A stretch of 64,000 nucleotides of DNA, from contig DZBJ01000012.1 in assembly GCA_022736275.1 (NCBI GenBank), positions 1-64,000 of the forward strand, in the 5' to 3' direction. Numbering within the stretch: position 1 is the first letter of the stretch; every line of letters begins with the position of its first letter. The DNA comes from Rikenella microfusus. GTDB taxonomy: Bacteria > Bacteroidota > Bacteroidia > Bacteroidales > VadinHA17. The position numbers and the translations under genes were made by a program. Shown piece after piece: positions 8,971 to 17,154 of the stretch. The notes under the pieces are model-generated. The model was not told the DNA's origin and did no database searches. It saw only the letters and a program-made list of their open reading frames with translations.

Positions 8971-9282
8971 ATGGATGCAAAAACCAAAGCAATCATTTCA
9001 CATCTCTTTGTAATCGGCTGGATAATAGCAGTCATAGTAAACATGAGCAATAAAGAGGAATATGCAAGTTATTACATCAAGCAGAATCTCGGCATAATAA
9101 TACTTGGTATAGCCCTCAGGATTCTCAATGTGATCCCGGTTTTTGGCCCTGCCCTCATGGTCATAGGAGGTCTGTTGCTGTTCATTTTCTGGCTGATGAG
9201 TTTTATATGGTCCATCCAGGGAGAGATGAAGCCCATTCCCTTGCTCGGGGATAAATTCCAGGACTGGTTTAAAGGGTTCTGA
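8971..9282 (+). CDS. Small DUF4870/Tic20-like membrane protein
   Basis: A 103-aa protein with an N-terminal helix starting MDAKTKAIISHLF and about three hydrophobic segments (residues 10-25, 42-62, 64-88). It resembles the DUF4870/Tic20-like family of small three-helix membrane proteins with a conserved ASYYIKQNLG-type segment. I start it at the ATG at 8971; an upstream TTG at 8947 would add eight polar residues. No function is known for the family in bacteria. It stands alone, between the EamA gene and the VTC operon. Confidence 0.6.
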   Translation: MDAKTKAIISHLFVIGWIIAVIVNMSNKEEYASYYIKQNLGIIILGIALRILNVIPVFGPALMVIGGLLLFIFWLMSFIWSIQGEMKPIPLLGDKFQDWFKGF

Positions 9283-9475
9283 TAGCTCGACCCCTGAAAG
9301 CATGTTTGCTGCCATAAAAAGGTGCTTCAGTTAACGCGGGGACAGACCGGTTTAGCCTGTCAACGCACGACTGCCTTTCACAAATTCTTTAATAAACCCT
9401 TTATTGCCCCCTCTGGATGAAATAAGTGCCGGGGCAATAACGTTTTTCAACAGCGCATCTGGCGGATTTATCAGG

Positions 9476-9507
9476 ACTTTCTTAACTTGAAAAGTCTGTT
9501 ATCTTTG
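9476..9507 (+). promoter_or_regulatory. Bacteroidota promoter of the VTC operon
   Basis: An exact -7 element TATCTTTG lies at 9500-9507, with a T-rich -33 candidate (ACTTTC) about 18 bp upstream. The predicted start of transcription, near 9513, leaves only about 10 nt before the TTG codon at 9523. Confidence 0.65.
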
Positions 9508-9522
9508 CACGGGCTTTGAATT

Positions 9523-10305
9523 TTGGAATTGACGAAAATAACGGATATACTTGCGGAGTTTGAACCGATAGGGCTTGACGGAATGTCAGCAGTCAGGTAC
9601 ATGAACCGTGTCGACACCAAGTATCCCTTTTCAGTCAGCAAGTTGCCGCTGCTCCTTAATAATGTCCGGTCGCTTTACCAAACCCTTGAGATAGCACAGA
9701 AGCGGGAGTTCCGGTACAGGACGGTCTACTTCGATACACCTGACCTTCTCTTCTATAATCAGCATGTGACAGGTAAGCTGAACCGGGCAAAGGTAAGGAT
9801 CAGGACCTACGAATCCAACGGGCTTACCTTCCTGGAGGTAAAGCAGAAGTCAAACAAGGGTCGTACCTCAAAATCGAGGATGGAGAAGGAGCCGGGAAAC
9901 ATGAACCACATTCAGCAGTCAGCCGAATTCCTGGAGGAGCTTATCTCCTCCGGCGCCAGCTCGCTCAAGGCGGTTGTGAATACCGGCTTTACCCGCATCA
10001 CGCTGGTAAGCCTGCCCGAGGCAGAGAGAATCACCATAGACTATGATATCTGCTGGAACAACATGAAGGGTGACTGCGTTAAGATGCCTTTCCTTGCCAT
10101 TGCAGAAATCAAAAGTGAAAAATCCACATCTCTCTCTCCGTTTTTCAGGGAGCTCAAGCTTCTGGGAATTCGCAGTACGGGATTCAGTAAATATGCCATG
10201 GGGATGGCAATGGTCAACGGGGTTTCAAAACAAAATATCTTAAAACCGAAAATTTTATTAATGAACAGGATGAGGGATGAGTATTATTCAAACAGTAATG
10301 CCTGA
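9523..10305 (+). CDS. VTC-domain (polyphosphate polymerase-like) protein
   Basis: A 260-aa cytoplasmic protein with the VTC/CYTH-like tunnel fold related to the catalytic domain of eukaryotic polyphosphate polymerase. Motifs seen are RYMNRVDTKYPF near the N-terminus (basic and acidic tunnel residues), YRTVYFDTPD, RAKVRIRTYE, FLEVKQKSNKGRTSKSR and the C-terminal IAEIKSEK and STGFSKYAMGM. The start is a TTG at 9523, chosen because the exact -7 element ends only 15 nt upstream and the next ATG would remove conserved residues. It overlaps the DUF4956 gene by 29 bp; this pair recurs in bacteria. Whether it makes polyphosphate or another anhydride polymer is not known. Confidence 0.85.
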   Translation: MELTKITDILAEFEPIGLDGMSAVRYMNRVDTKYPFSVSKLPLLLNNVRSLYQTLEIAQKREFRYRTVYFDTPDLLFYNQHVTGKLNRAKVRIRTYESNGLTFLEVKQKSNKGRTSKSRMEKEPGNMNHIQQSAEFLEELISSGASSLKAVVNTGFTRITLVSLPEAERITIDYDICWNNMKGDCVKMPFLAIAEIKSEKSTSLSPFFRELKLLGIRSTGFSKYAMGMAMVNGVSKQNILKPKILLMNRMRDEYYSNSNA

Positions 10306-10975
10306 CATTACCGCTGTCCCGGCATCGGGAATCTTAAGCACAGAAGGATTACCGGAACTTCTGATAAGGTTCGGAATGAACCTGGCGGTGATAATAGTGC
10401 TGGTGCGGTGGCTCTATTACTCTGCGTCAAGGCGAAAGGACTACCTTTTTACATACATACTCATCTCAACGGTTGTCTTTCTGCTTTGCTACCTGCTTGA
10501 GAGCGTCAGCCTGCAGATAGGTTTTGCGCTGGGGCTGTTTGCGATTTTCGGGATAATAAGGTACCGTACCAATCCCATGCCGATAAAGGAGATGACCTAT
10601 CTCTTCCTTGTCATCGGGGTCTCGGTGATCAACGCCCTGACAGCCGGCATAAGCCTGTTTGAGATTCTGTTCGCCAATATAGCCGTCGTGCTTATCACCT
10701 TCGGGCTTGAAAAGATATGGCTGCTCAGACATATTTCCTCAAAGTCGATCATATATGAAAAGATCAACCTGATTGTACCGGAGAAGTATGAAGAGATGAT
10801 TGCCGACCTCCAGCAGCGCACCGGCATAACCGACATCAAAAAGGTTGAGATCGGTGCCATCAACTTCCTCAAGGATACCTGCAGGCTGATAATATATTAT
10901 GAGGAAAAGGATCGGTCAGTGAACATTGCCGACCAGAATGGGTTTGTAAAATCAGACGACAATGATGATGATTAG
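10277..10975 (+). CDS. DUF4956 membrane protein
   Basis: A 232-aa inner-membrane protein with about four transmembrane segments in residues 25-150 and a soluble C-terminal domain of about 80 residues ending in an acidic tail. The family signature IGFALGLFAIFGIIRYRT followed by PIKEMTYLFLVIG is present. DUF4956 proteins commonly accompany VTC-domain proteins and are presumed to be their membrane partner. It overlaps the VTC gene by 29 bp and the DUF2490 gene by 14 bp, so the three are very likely co-translated. Function is unassigned. Confidence 0.85.
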   Translation: MSIIQTVMPDITAVPASGILSTEGLPELLIRFGMNLAVIIVLVRWLYYSASRRKDYLFTYILISTVVFLLCYLLESVSLQIGFALGLFAIFGIIRYRTNPMPIKEMTYLFLVIGVSVINALTAGISLFEILFANIAVVLITFGLEKIWLLRHISSKSIIYEKINLIVPEKYEEMIADLQQRTGITDIKKVEIGAINFLKDTCRLIIYYEEKDRSVNIADQNGFVKSDDNDDD

Positions 10976-11639
10976 AAGATCCATTTATTTAATTCTAAGT
11001 ATGCTTATACCTGTTGCAACGCACGCGCAGAAGACCGATTATGGCATCTGGTACGAGGTCAAGGCCGAAAAAAAAATCATTGACAACCTTCGGTTCGATC
11101 TCGAGACAAGCGTCAGAACCAACGAAAATGCATCCAATATCGAGACATTTTATGTTGAACCGGGCCTGAGATATAAGTTCAACGACTATTTTGCTGCCGG
11201 TATTTATTACCGTTTCATACAACAGGAGGAAAAGGATGATCAATTCCATACCCGTCACCGCTGGTTCGTCCAGGTGAGAGGCACCCTGCTGTCATTTTAC
11301 AGGTTTACTTTTGCGGCCAGATACAGAATGCAGCAGCAGTTTAAAACCTATATTAATGATGTTGAGGACGAGGAGCCTTTATGGTCCCACAGGCTTAGGT
11401 TGGAGCTCGATTACGACATCAAGGGAATTCCTCTCAAGCCTTTTGCCAATGTCGAGATTCATAACCTCCTCTCCAAACCGACAGAATTCACGGTTGATAA
11501 ATGGCGTTATATTGTCGGCGTTGAATATACAATGAATAAAAAGCACACTTTCGGGCTTGAGTACATATATAACGACAGCAGGGTCACCAAGCCTGCTTAT
11601 ATGAACCTCCTCGGGGTCACATATTCAATCAAGCTGTAA
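10962..11639 (+). CDS. DUF2490 outer-membrane beta-barrel protein
   Basis: A 225-aa protein with a signal peptide (about 22 residues, cleavage after THAQ). The mature part is rich in alternating aromatic/polar strands such as YRFTFAARYRMQQQF and ends in an aromatic-hydrophobic beta strand (VTYSIKL), as expected for an outer-membrane barrel of the DUF2490 family. It is third in the VTC-DUF4956 operon, giving a set that spans cytoplasm, inner membrane and outer membrane. That layout suggests export or envelope attachment of whatever the VTC domain produces; this is inference. Confidence 0.8.
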   Translation: MMMIRRSIYLILSMLIPVATHAQKTDYGIWYEVKAEKKIIDNLRFDLETSVRTNENASNIETFYVEPGLRYKFNDYFAAGIYYRFIQQEEKDDQFHTRHRWFVQVRGTLLSFYRFTFAARYRMQQQFKTYINDVEDEEPLWSHRLRLELDYDIKGIPLKPFANVEIHNLLSKPTEFTVDKWRYIVGVEYTMNKKHTFGLEYIYNDSRVTKPAYMNLLGVTYSIKL

Positions 11640-11750
11640 CAGGGTTATCCTTTTTAAACAGGGGACTATAGCTTAATATTGAATATTCCGTGACTGGAAA
11701 TAAACTTTGCAGGGCTGCAAATTGTTATCTGCCAAACTTAATTTACTGAA

Positions 11751-12665
11751 ATGACTAAATGGACAACTGAACTTATAGGAGATCTTAAAGGAAAACGCAT
11801 AATTATCACAGGCGGGGCGAGCGGCATCGGATTTGCTGCAGCCAGGGTGCTTGCATCAAAGGGAGCCGGGCTGGTTATTGCTGTAAGGAGCACAGCCAAA
11901 GGGGAGAAGACGGCAGCAAAGATCAGGGAATCTCATAAGGATGCCGATGTGACGGTGATGCACCTTGACCTTGGCGACCTGGCTTCGGTCAGGCAGTTTG
12001 CCGGTGAGTTCACCGGTCGGTTTGACAGGCTCGACCTGCTCATCAACAACGCGGGTGTCATGGTGCCACCCTTTTCCAAGACAAAGGACGGATTCGAGCT
12101 TCAGTTCGGGACAAACCATTTGGGGCACTTTTCCCTGACAGCCCATCTCCTGCCACTGCTGATTGCCACCCCGCTGTCCAGGATTGTCACTGTCAGCAGT
12201 ATTGCAGCGCGCAGGGCGAAGATCAATTTTACGAACCTCGACGGCTCAAAAGGGTACAATCCAATGACCTTCTACCGTCAGAGCAAGCTGGCTAACCTCC
12301 TCTTTGCCATCGAGCTTCAGCACCGGCTTGAGAGGGCAGGGGCAGGCACAATCAGCGTAGCGTGCCACCCCGGAATAAGTGTAACAAATCTTCTTTCGAG
12401 AGGCTCAGGTCGTGAAACGGGCGTCATTGTCAGAGGGCTCATGGGTCTTGTGGCCCAGCCGGCAGGCAAGGGAGCACTGCCCACCATCTATGCCGCCACG
12501 CACCCTGATCTCAAAGGCGGTGAATATATAGGTCCTGATGGTCCTGGCAACACCAGGGGTAATCCTGTATTGAATAATGATCCTTCCAGACTCTTTAAAA
12601 AGGAATTGGCAGATCGACTCTGGCAGGTCTCCGAGGAGTTGACCGGCGTGAAGTATACAACCTGA
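11751..12665 (+). CDS. Short-chain dehydrogenase/reductase
   Basis: A 304-aa NAD(P)-dependent oxidoreductase of the SDR superfamily. It has the Rossmann motif TGGASGIG (residues 20-27), the NNAG motif (99-102), the catalytic Ser149/Ser150 and the YRQSK motif with Tyr175 and Lys179. The length and C-terminal extension resemble the retinol dehydrogenase/WW-oxidoreductase-like bacterial SDRs, whose substrates are usually unknown. It appears monocistronic and is followed by a dispersed intergenic repeat. Confidence 0.88.
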   Translation: MTKWTTELIGDLKGKRIIITGGASGIGFAAARVLASKGAGLVIAVRSTAKGEKTAAKIRESHKDADVTVMHLDLGDLASVRQFAGEFTGRFDRLDLLINNAGVMVPPFSKTKDGFELQFGTNHLGHFSLTAHLLPLLIATPLSRIVTVSSIAARRAKINFTNLDGSKGYNPMTFYRQSKLANLLFAIELQHRLERAGAGTISVACHPGISVTNLLSRGSGRETGVIVRGLMGLVAQPAGKGALPTIYAATHPDLKGGEYIGPDGPGNTRGNPVLNNDPSRLFKKELADRLWQVSEELTGVKYTT

Positions 12666-12668
12666 CGG

Positions 12669-12749
12669 TCAGTCGGCAGCAGGCAGTCCACAGTCTTCAG
12701 TAAATCAGATATTTAAGAACTGCTGACTGCTACTGCCGACTGCTGACTT
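12669..12749. repeat. Dispersed CAGTCTTCAGT/ACTGCCGACTG intergenic repeat
   Basis: A low-complexity stretch made of short related units (CAGTCTTCAGTAA, ACTGCTGACTG, ACTGCCGACTG). Similar stretches lie at 46812-46866 and 58186-58250 (inverted orientation) and at 62740-62822 (same orientation). In all cases it lies at gene ends and not inside genes. Confidence 0.75.
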
Positions 12750-12767
12750 AATACACTTTTCAGAATT

Positions 12768-13709
12768 TTGCTATCAGCTTTACACCAGAGCGTTTATGCC
12801 GTCCAACCTTTTAAGGATTTCCTGATCCAGAAAAATACCAGGTCTTTTATGATCCTTGTAAATGGACGAATTGTAATGGAGGAGTACTTTAACGGACATA
12901 CTCCAGCCACTACCTGGCAATGGAACAGCACCGGGAAGACATTGGTGGCAACCACAACCGGCATAGCCCGGCAGGAAGGAATACTGGACATTAACAATAA
13001 GGTATCTGACTATCTGGGTACAGGGTGGACCAGTGAACCGACTGAGAAAGAGAATTTAATAACGCTACAACATCTGCTTTCAATGACCTCCGGTATCAAT
13101 GATGAATCCAATCTCGTTATAAAATCGAATCTGACATATCTTGCGGATGCCGGGACCATGTGGTCATACCATAATGTATTTCAGGTATTGATGGATGTCA
13201 TAGCTGATGCCGCCGGTCAGAATTTCGACACTTACTTCAATAACAAACTAAAGGACAGGATCGGGATGGACGGATTCTGGAATAACGGGCTGATATTTAC
13301 TATATACCATAGCAACACCCGTAGCATGGCAAGGTTCGGACTGTTGGCGCTTAATAAGGGGAAATGGATGAACGAACAAATATTGAATGAAGCATTTTTC
13401 ACTGAAAGCATCAGTTCTTCACAAAATATCAATCCATCTTACGGATACTTTTTGTGGTTAAATGGAAAAACGAGTTTTATGGTTCCCGGGTCTCAGACTG
13501 TTTATCAGGGAGCCCTGATACCAAATGCTCCATCAGATATGTATGCTGCAATGGGGGCGGAAGATCAACGCATTTATGTAATTCCCGGCAAAAAAATGGT
13601 TGTTGTAAGAATGGGGGTTGCATCTGATCCGCAAAACCCCAATTTTGCACTTTCCGGATTTGACAATGACCTGTGGGGGGAAATAAATGCCGTGATAAAT
13701 ACAAAATAG
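12768..13709 (+). pseudogene. N-terminally truncated serine hydrolase (beta-lactamase/PBP fold)
   Basis: The frame encodes a class C beta-lactamase-like serine hydrolase. It has the SxxK motif as STGK (around residue 54), a YHN motif in MWSYHNVFQV and a C-terminal segment typical of secreted Bacteroidota hydrolases (NPSYGYFLWLNGK, AMGAEDQRIYVIPGKKMVVVRMG). Full-length relatives have a signal peptide and further N-terminal residues. Here the frame opens only at a TTG at 12768, directly behind a dispersed repeat, with no signal peptide and an in-frame TGA at 12744-12746. I therefore regard it as N-terminally truncated and probably non-functional. If translated it would be a cytoplasmic protein of about 313 aa. 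Confidence 0.65.
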
Positions 13710-13876
13710 CATTCTTGAAATAAGAAAACTCTGAACCCCTGACATGCGCATTAAAACTGACGTGTGTTTCCGACAAATCGACAGAGTCTATGGATTTTTT
13801 GTGTTTGCTACTTATGGTTGTTAAAAAACACCGATATGTAGCTATTTTATAACCAAAAGTACTTGGTAAATATTGA

Positions 13877-13903
13877 TTGTGGTAATGAAGCCTGGTATCT
13901 TTG
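13877..13903 (+). promoter_or_regulatory. Consensus promoter before the HTH pseudogene
   Basis: TTG at 13877-13879, 16 bp spacer, then an exact TATCTTTG at 13896-13903. It lies downstream of the first possible start codon of the frame, which shows that translation would begin at the ATG at 13929 or later. Confidence 0.7.
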
Positions 13904-13928
13904 TTGTGTCACCAAAAAACAAAGAGCC

Positions 13929-14390
13929 ATGCTAACTGCTATGATGATTGGCAATAGAATTGCCGAAGCACGAAAGAAAATAAGTATATCTCAGGCCCAA
14001 CTTGCTCAGAAGCTATTCATCAGTTCACAGGCAGTCGGAAAGTGGGAGCCGGGAGAATCGATGCCGGACATCATTACATTTAACCTTCTTGCGGAACTTC
14101 TGGGTGTTGACCTTAACTTTTTTTCAGAAAACTTCGCATCCGTAATCGCAGAAACGGCAGTTGATAAGCCACTGGATAATCAATCTGAGGAGCTGACTTC
14201 GCCTGTTGTCATGTAATTACCCTCCGGAAAGCAGAAGAAAAAGCATGGCTGGAATATGTCACGCGGAAACTGGGTGGATGCTGACTTTTCCGGCTTGAAA
14301 GAACTGCATGGAAAGTTCAGTTCCTCAAACATGCAGCGCTGCAAGTTTATCAGTTCCGATTTAACCGGTATTACATTGTTAACCCCTTAA
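13929..14390 (+). pseudogene. HTH regulator with C-terminal repeat domain, in-frame stop and 3' truncation
   Basis: The first 95 codons encode an XRE-type helix-turn-helix (IGNRIAEARKKISISQAQLA, then SSQAVGKWEPGESMPDI). They end at an in-frame TAA at 14214-14216. The same frame continues after the stop with GNWVDADFSGLKELHGKF and SSNMQRCKFISSDLTG and ends at 14390. In intact Bacteroidota relatives these segments belong to one protein, in which the HTH is followed by pentapeptide-like repeats several hundred residues long. The gene therefore carries a nonsense mutation and has lost most of its repeat domain. The HTH part (95 aa) could still be made from the consensus promoter upstream. Confidence 0.75.
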
Positions 14391-14541
14391 GTCGGACTCC
14401 TGCACCCCTGACAGATTTGTTATGCCGGATTAATAAAATTGACTTCTCCCTCTTTTTGTAGTAAATTTGGTTTTGGCTTAATAGTACCTGGTATTTTTTA
14501 AGTCGATTAAGTAATCACAAACTATAACAGGAGCAATTACC

Positions 14542-14985
14542 ATGAGCAATGAAACTATTTTGCGTCGCATTCTGTTTGTCGGGGCCGGACTCGTCATAGT
14601 GGTTATCCTGATCCTTGCTTTAATTGTAATTCCGTCTGTTATTAAAGATACATCCCCTCAGGCAGCACCAAAAACTGCAGTACCAGGTATTATTTTTGTC
14701 ATTATTATCCATTTGCTTATTGTCGCAGCTTTTGTACGGACAATCTATGCTAACCGACGAGGTGGTCATATTGAAAAAGGACTACTTATAGGTATTGGAG
14801 TTGTGCTGATATTATTTAGTCTCATGATATTGGATGGTGCATCAGCTTATTTGGACCATCCAGATCCTATTATGCATAGAGTGTCTGTTTCAATGTACGT
14901 TTGCACCGGATTCAACTTATTTGCAAGTGTATTGGTCTTAGTGACTGCATTTTTTTCAAGGCTATTTAAGGCAGCATCGAAGTGA
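14542..14985 (+). CDS. Four-helix membrane protein of unknown function
   Basis: A 147-aa protein that I do not recognise. It has about four hydrophobic segments (residues 9-33, 47-66, 80-97, 117-140) separated by short loops, with basic residues at the N-terminus and at RRGGHIEKG. The start codon is preceded by AGGAG 10-14 nt upstream. It is followed after 40 bp by the SRPBCC gene on the same strand, so the two may form a small operon. Base composition is slightly more AT-rich than the housekeeping genes. Confidence 0.6.
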   Translation: MSNETILRRILFVGAGLVIVVILILALIVIPSVIKDTSPQAAPKTAVPGIIFVIIIHLLIVAAFVRTIYANRRGGHIEKGLLIGIGVVLILFSLMILDGASAYLDHPDPIMHRVSVSMYVCTGFNLFASVLVLVTAFFSRLFKAASK

Positions 14986-15025
14986 GGCTTCCTTTGACAA
15001 ACGGAAAAACGAAAAGGAGGTAACA

Positions 15026-15466
15026 ATGACTGAAATCAAACAATCAATAATGATCGATGCCCCGGCATCCAAAGTTTTTGAATATGCTTCAGACTACCGT
15101 AACTGGCCAGAATTTTTTGAAGGTCTTTCAGATGTCAGGTCTGTGACAGAAACAACAGATGATAATGGGGCAAGATTCATCTATAAGGCAAAAATGATGG
15201 GAATGAAAGTCTCTGTAGGGACTGAGTTCCAGCAATTCAATATAAACGAAGGTTGGATTGGCAAATCATTTAAAGGACTTGAACACCAGACTCAATGGAT
15301 TTTCAAAGATGTTAAGGGCAGTACCGAGTTTACTTATATTCAGAAATATTCATTGCCTTTTTACATAGGAGGTAAACTTATAGACAAATTGTTTCTTCAA
15401 CCGACCTGGAACAAAATAATTGACAGATCCCTTAAAAACCTTAAACGAATCAACGAAGAAAAATAA
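15026..15466 (+). CDS. SRPBCC-family (START-like) protein
   Basis: A 146-aa protein of the polyketide cyclase/SRPBCC fold, a helix-grip barrel that binds hydrophobic ligands. It begins IKQSIMIDAPASKVFEYASD, the usual first strand and helix, followed by YRNWPEFFEGLSDVRSV, and ends in the long C-terminal helix WNKIIDRSLKNLKRIN. The ATG is preceded by a strong AAGGAGG five bases upstream, which is unusual in Bacteroidota and may point to a recent arrival. Ligand unknown. Confidence 0.8.
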   Translation: MTEIKQSIMIDAPASKVFEYASDYRNWPEFFEGLSDVRSVTETTDDNGARFIYKAKMMGMKVSVGTEFQQFNINEGWIGKSFKGLEHQTQWIFKDVKGSTEFTYIQKYSLPFYIGGKLIDKLFLQPTWNKIIDRSLKNLKRINEEK

Positions 15467-15794
15467 AGTTAAAAGGACAGCGCTTAACTCCACGGGTCAG
15501 GAGGGTAAAACAGGCACTGCATCTGAGAGGTTCTGCCATAATAAGATATGACCTGTCAAGAAGATTACAATAGGTCAATGCATTTAGTTCTTATTGTCCG
15601 GTGCAGGAATTGTTGTTGCAATAATCATAGGTTCAATTGTTTTAAAACTTGGTGGTTGTTGATTTCCGGGGGCAAATCCGAATACTATCCTTACGGTGCA
15701 AATATATCTTGAGAGGAATAATGATCCTTCACTGAAAATGAACCATATGCCGGACAGTGTTGTTTAACATGATCTGACTTATCAATTCATCCAA
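15467..15794. other. Intergenic stretch with possible gene relics
   Basis: This 328-bp gap has no convincing gene. A short hydrophobic reading frame at 15592-15661 (reading SGAGIVVAIIIGSIVLKLGG before a stop) looks like the last membrane helix of a lost protein and has no start of its own beyond a TTG. The rest is AT-rich sequence with no repeat or terminator I can identify. Confidence 0.4.
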
Positions 15795-16220
15795 ATGGGA
15801 ACAATCAATGTCAATTACTGGGCTGTTGCTACAGGAAGTGTCTTGTCGCTGGTTATCGGGGCAATCTGGTATGGTCCGCTGTTCGGCAAGAAATGGGCTG
15901 AGATACTCGGCGCAGACATGGACGATCCGGAAACCAGGAAAAAAATGCAGAAATCGGCTGGTCCGTTATATTTTGTACAGTTTATCATGACTTTGTTCCA
16001 GGTCCTGGTACTGGCACACCTGATAGCCGATACAAAGCTGGCAGGGGGACTTGAGAGGTCACTGTGGATATGGGCTGCATTCGTAATACCTACGCTCGCA
16101 GGAGCAGTGATGTGATCAAATGAGAGCGGAAAACTGAAATGGACACGCTTCCTGATACAGGGCGGTTATCAGTTGATCCTGTTCATTACCTTCGGATTAC
16201 TTCTGCAGTTTTGGAAGTGA
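15795..16220 (+). pseudogene. DUF1761 membrane protein interrupted by in-frame TGA
   Basis: Codons 1-106 encode the DUF1761 family of small four-helix membrane proteins (NYWAVATGSVLSLVIGAIWY near the start, GPLFGKKWAE next). A TGA at 16113-16115 stops the frame just after TLAGAVM. The same frame then continues with SNESGKLKWTRFLIQGGYQL and ends LLQFWK at 16220. In the family a tryptophan normally sits at the stop position, so a single TGG to TGA change explains the interruption. No frameshift is needed. The gene is probably a young pseudogene; a sequencing error is the alternative. Confidence 0.78.
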
Positions 16221-16281
16221 CCTTAATAACCAGGTTAAAAAAACGTTCACACTGGCAAATAACAGACCAAACATAAATACC

Positions 16282-16550
16282 ATGTCAAGGGTTACAACAC
16301 ACGAGAAGTTCTCAACGAATCAACGCGATGAGCTTTTCAGAACATTGAAAAACCGTTTTGAGGAGAACATGAATCGCCACAAAGACCTTGAATGGCATGC
16401 AGTATATACAAGATTGGAGGCCAGTCCCGGTAAATTATGGTCACTGAATGAAATGGAAGGGACCGCCGCTATGATCATGTCTTTGTCTATCACAACGGAG
16501 CCTCCTCTTACTATGCTGCCAGAGGGTTTCGGGGTTTGCTCAGGGTCTGA
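16282..16550 (+). pseudogene. DUF4256 gene with internal deletion and frameshift
   Basis: The first 60 codons match the DUF4256 N-terminus (RDELFRTLKNRFEENMNRHK and LWSLNEME). From 16461 the family's C-terminus is readable in another frame as DRRYDHVFVYHNGASSYYAA followed by RGFRGLLRV and a TGA at 16548-16550. About 110 residues normally found between these two parts are missing and the frame has shifted, so an internal deletion has destroyed the gene. The open frame that continues to 16611 is not meaningful. Confidence 0.78.
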
Positions 16551-16620
16551 AACTAACCTGCTGATGCCGGTCAGGCAAAGGGCAGAGTGGATCAGCTGTT
16601 TTCGGGGCTAAATCCCAAGG

Positions 16621-17154
16621 CTAAAAAATAAGTGTCAGGGCGATGTATTTTACTCCCAGACCGAGGACGGTGAAGATCAGTGTGTCCCTGATCCTTAGCC
16701 GCAACATCCCGGCCGCAAGTGATATAACCGGAGAGGAGAGGGGCAGAGCGTTGAAGACAAATATTGTGACGTTGCCGTACTTTTCAATATACTTTTCTGC
16801 TTTAATGTATCTCTTCCGGCCAATGAGGTTGTCAATGAACCTGTTGCTCATCAGGAGGCCGATTGAATAGTCAATGGCCTGTGAAAAGAGTGCCGTGCCG
16901 ATTGCTACCGCGTTCAGCGCCAGAATGCTTATATCACCCTGAAGATAATAGACAAAGGCCACCTCAACCGGCATGATGAGAAAGAAGAGATAGCCGCAGG
17001 CGTTCACGATTGCAAAAGAGAGCATCCCCTCGTCGCGTGAGCCGTAATAGATGTCGAGTCCCACGGTTATTGATGCGATCACAATGGCTGCTATCAGCAG
17101 CAGGGATGCAATAATAATATGGATTATCTCAGTCCGGCTCTTTTTTATCATCAC
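16621..17154 (-). CDS. VTT/DedA-like (SNARE-associated) membrane protein
   Basis: A 177-aa inner-membrane protein with an N-terminal helix (residues 10-32) and the C-terminal VTT-domain signature: YIEKYGNVTIFVFNALPLSS, then PVISLAAGMLRLRIRDTLIF. VTT/DedA proteins are linked to lipid scrambling or proton-dependent membrane functions. This is a short member. It overlaps the CYTH gene upstream by 4 bp, so the two are co-translated; no functional link between the families is known to me. Confidence 0.78.
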   Translation of the reverse strand: MMIKKSRTEIIHIIIASLLLIAAIVIASITVGLDIYYGSRDEGMLSFAIVNACGYLFFLIMPVEVAFVYYLQGDISILALNAVAIGTALFSQAIDYSIGLLMSNRFIDNLIGRKRYIKAEKYIEKYGNVTIFVFNALPLSSPVISLAAGMLRLRIRDTLIFTVLGLGVKYIALTLIF

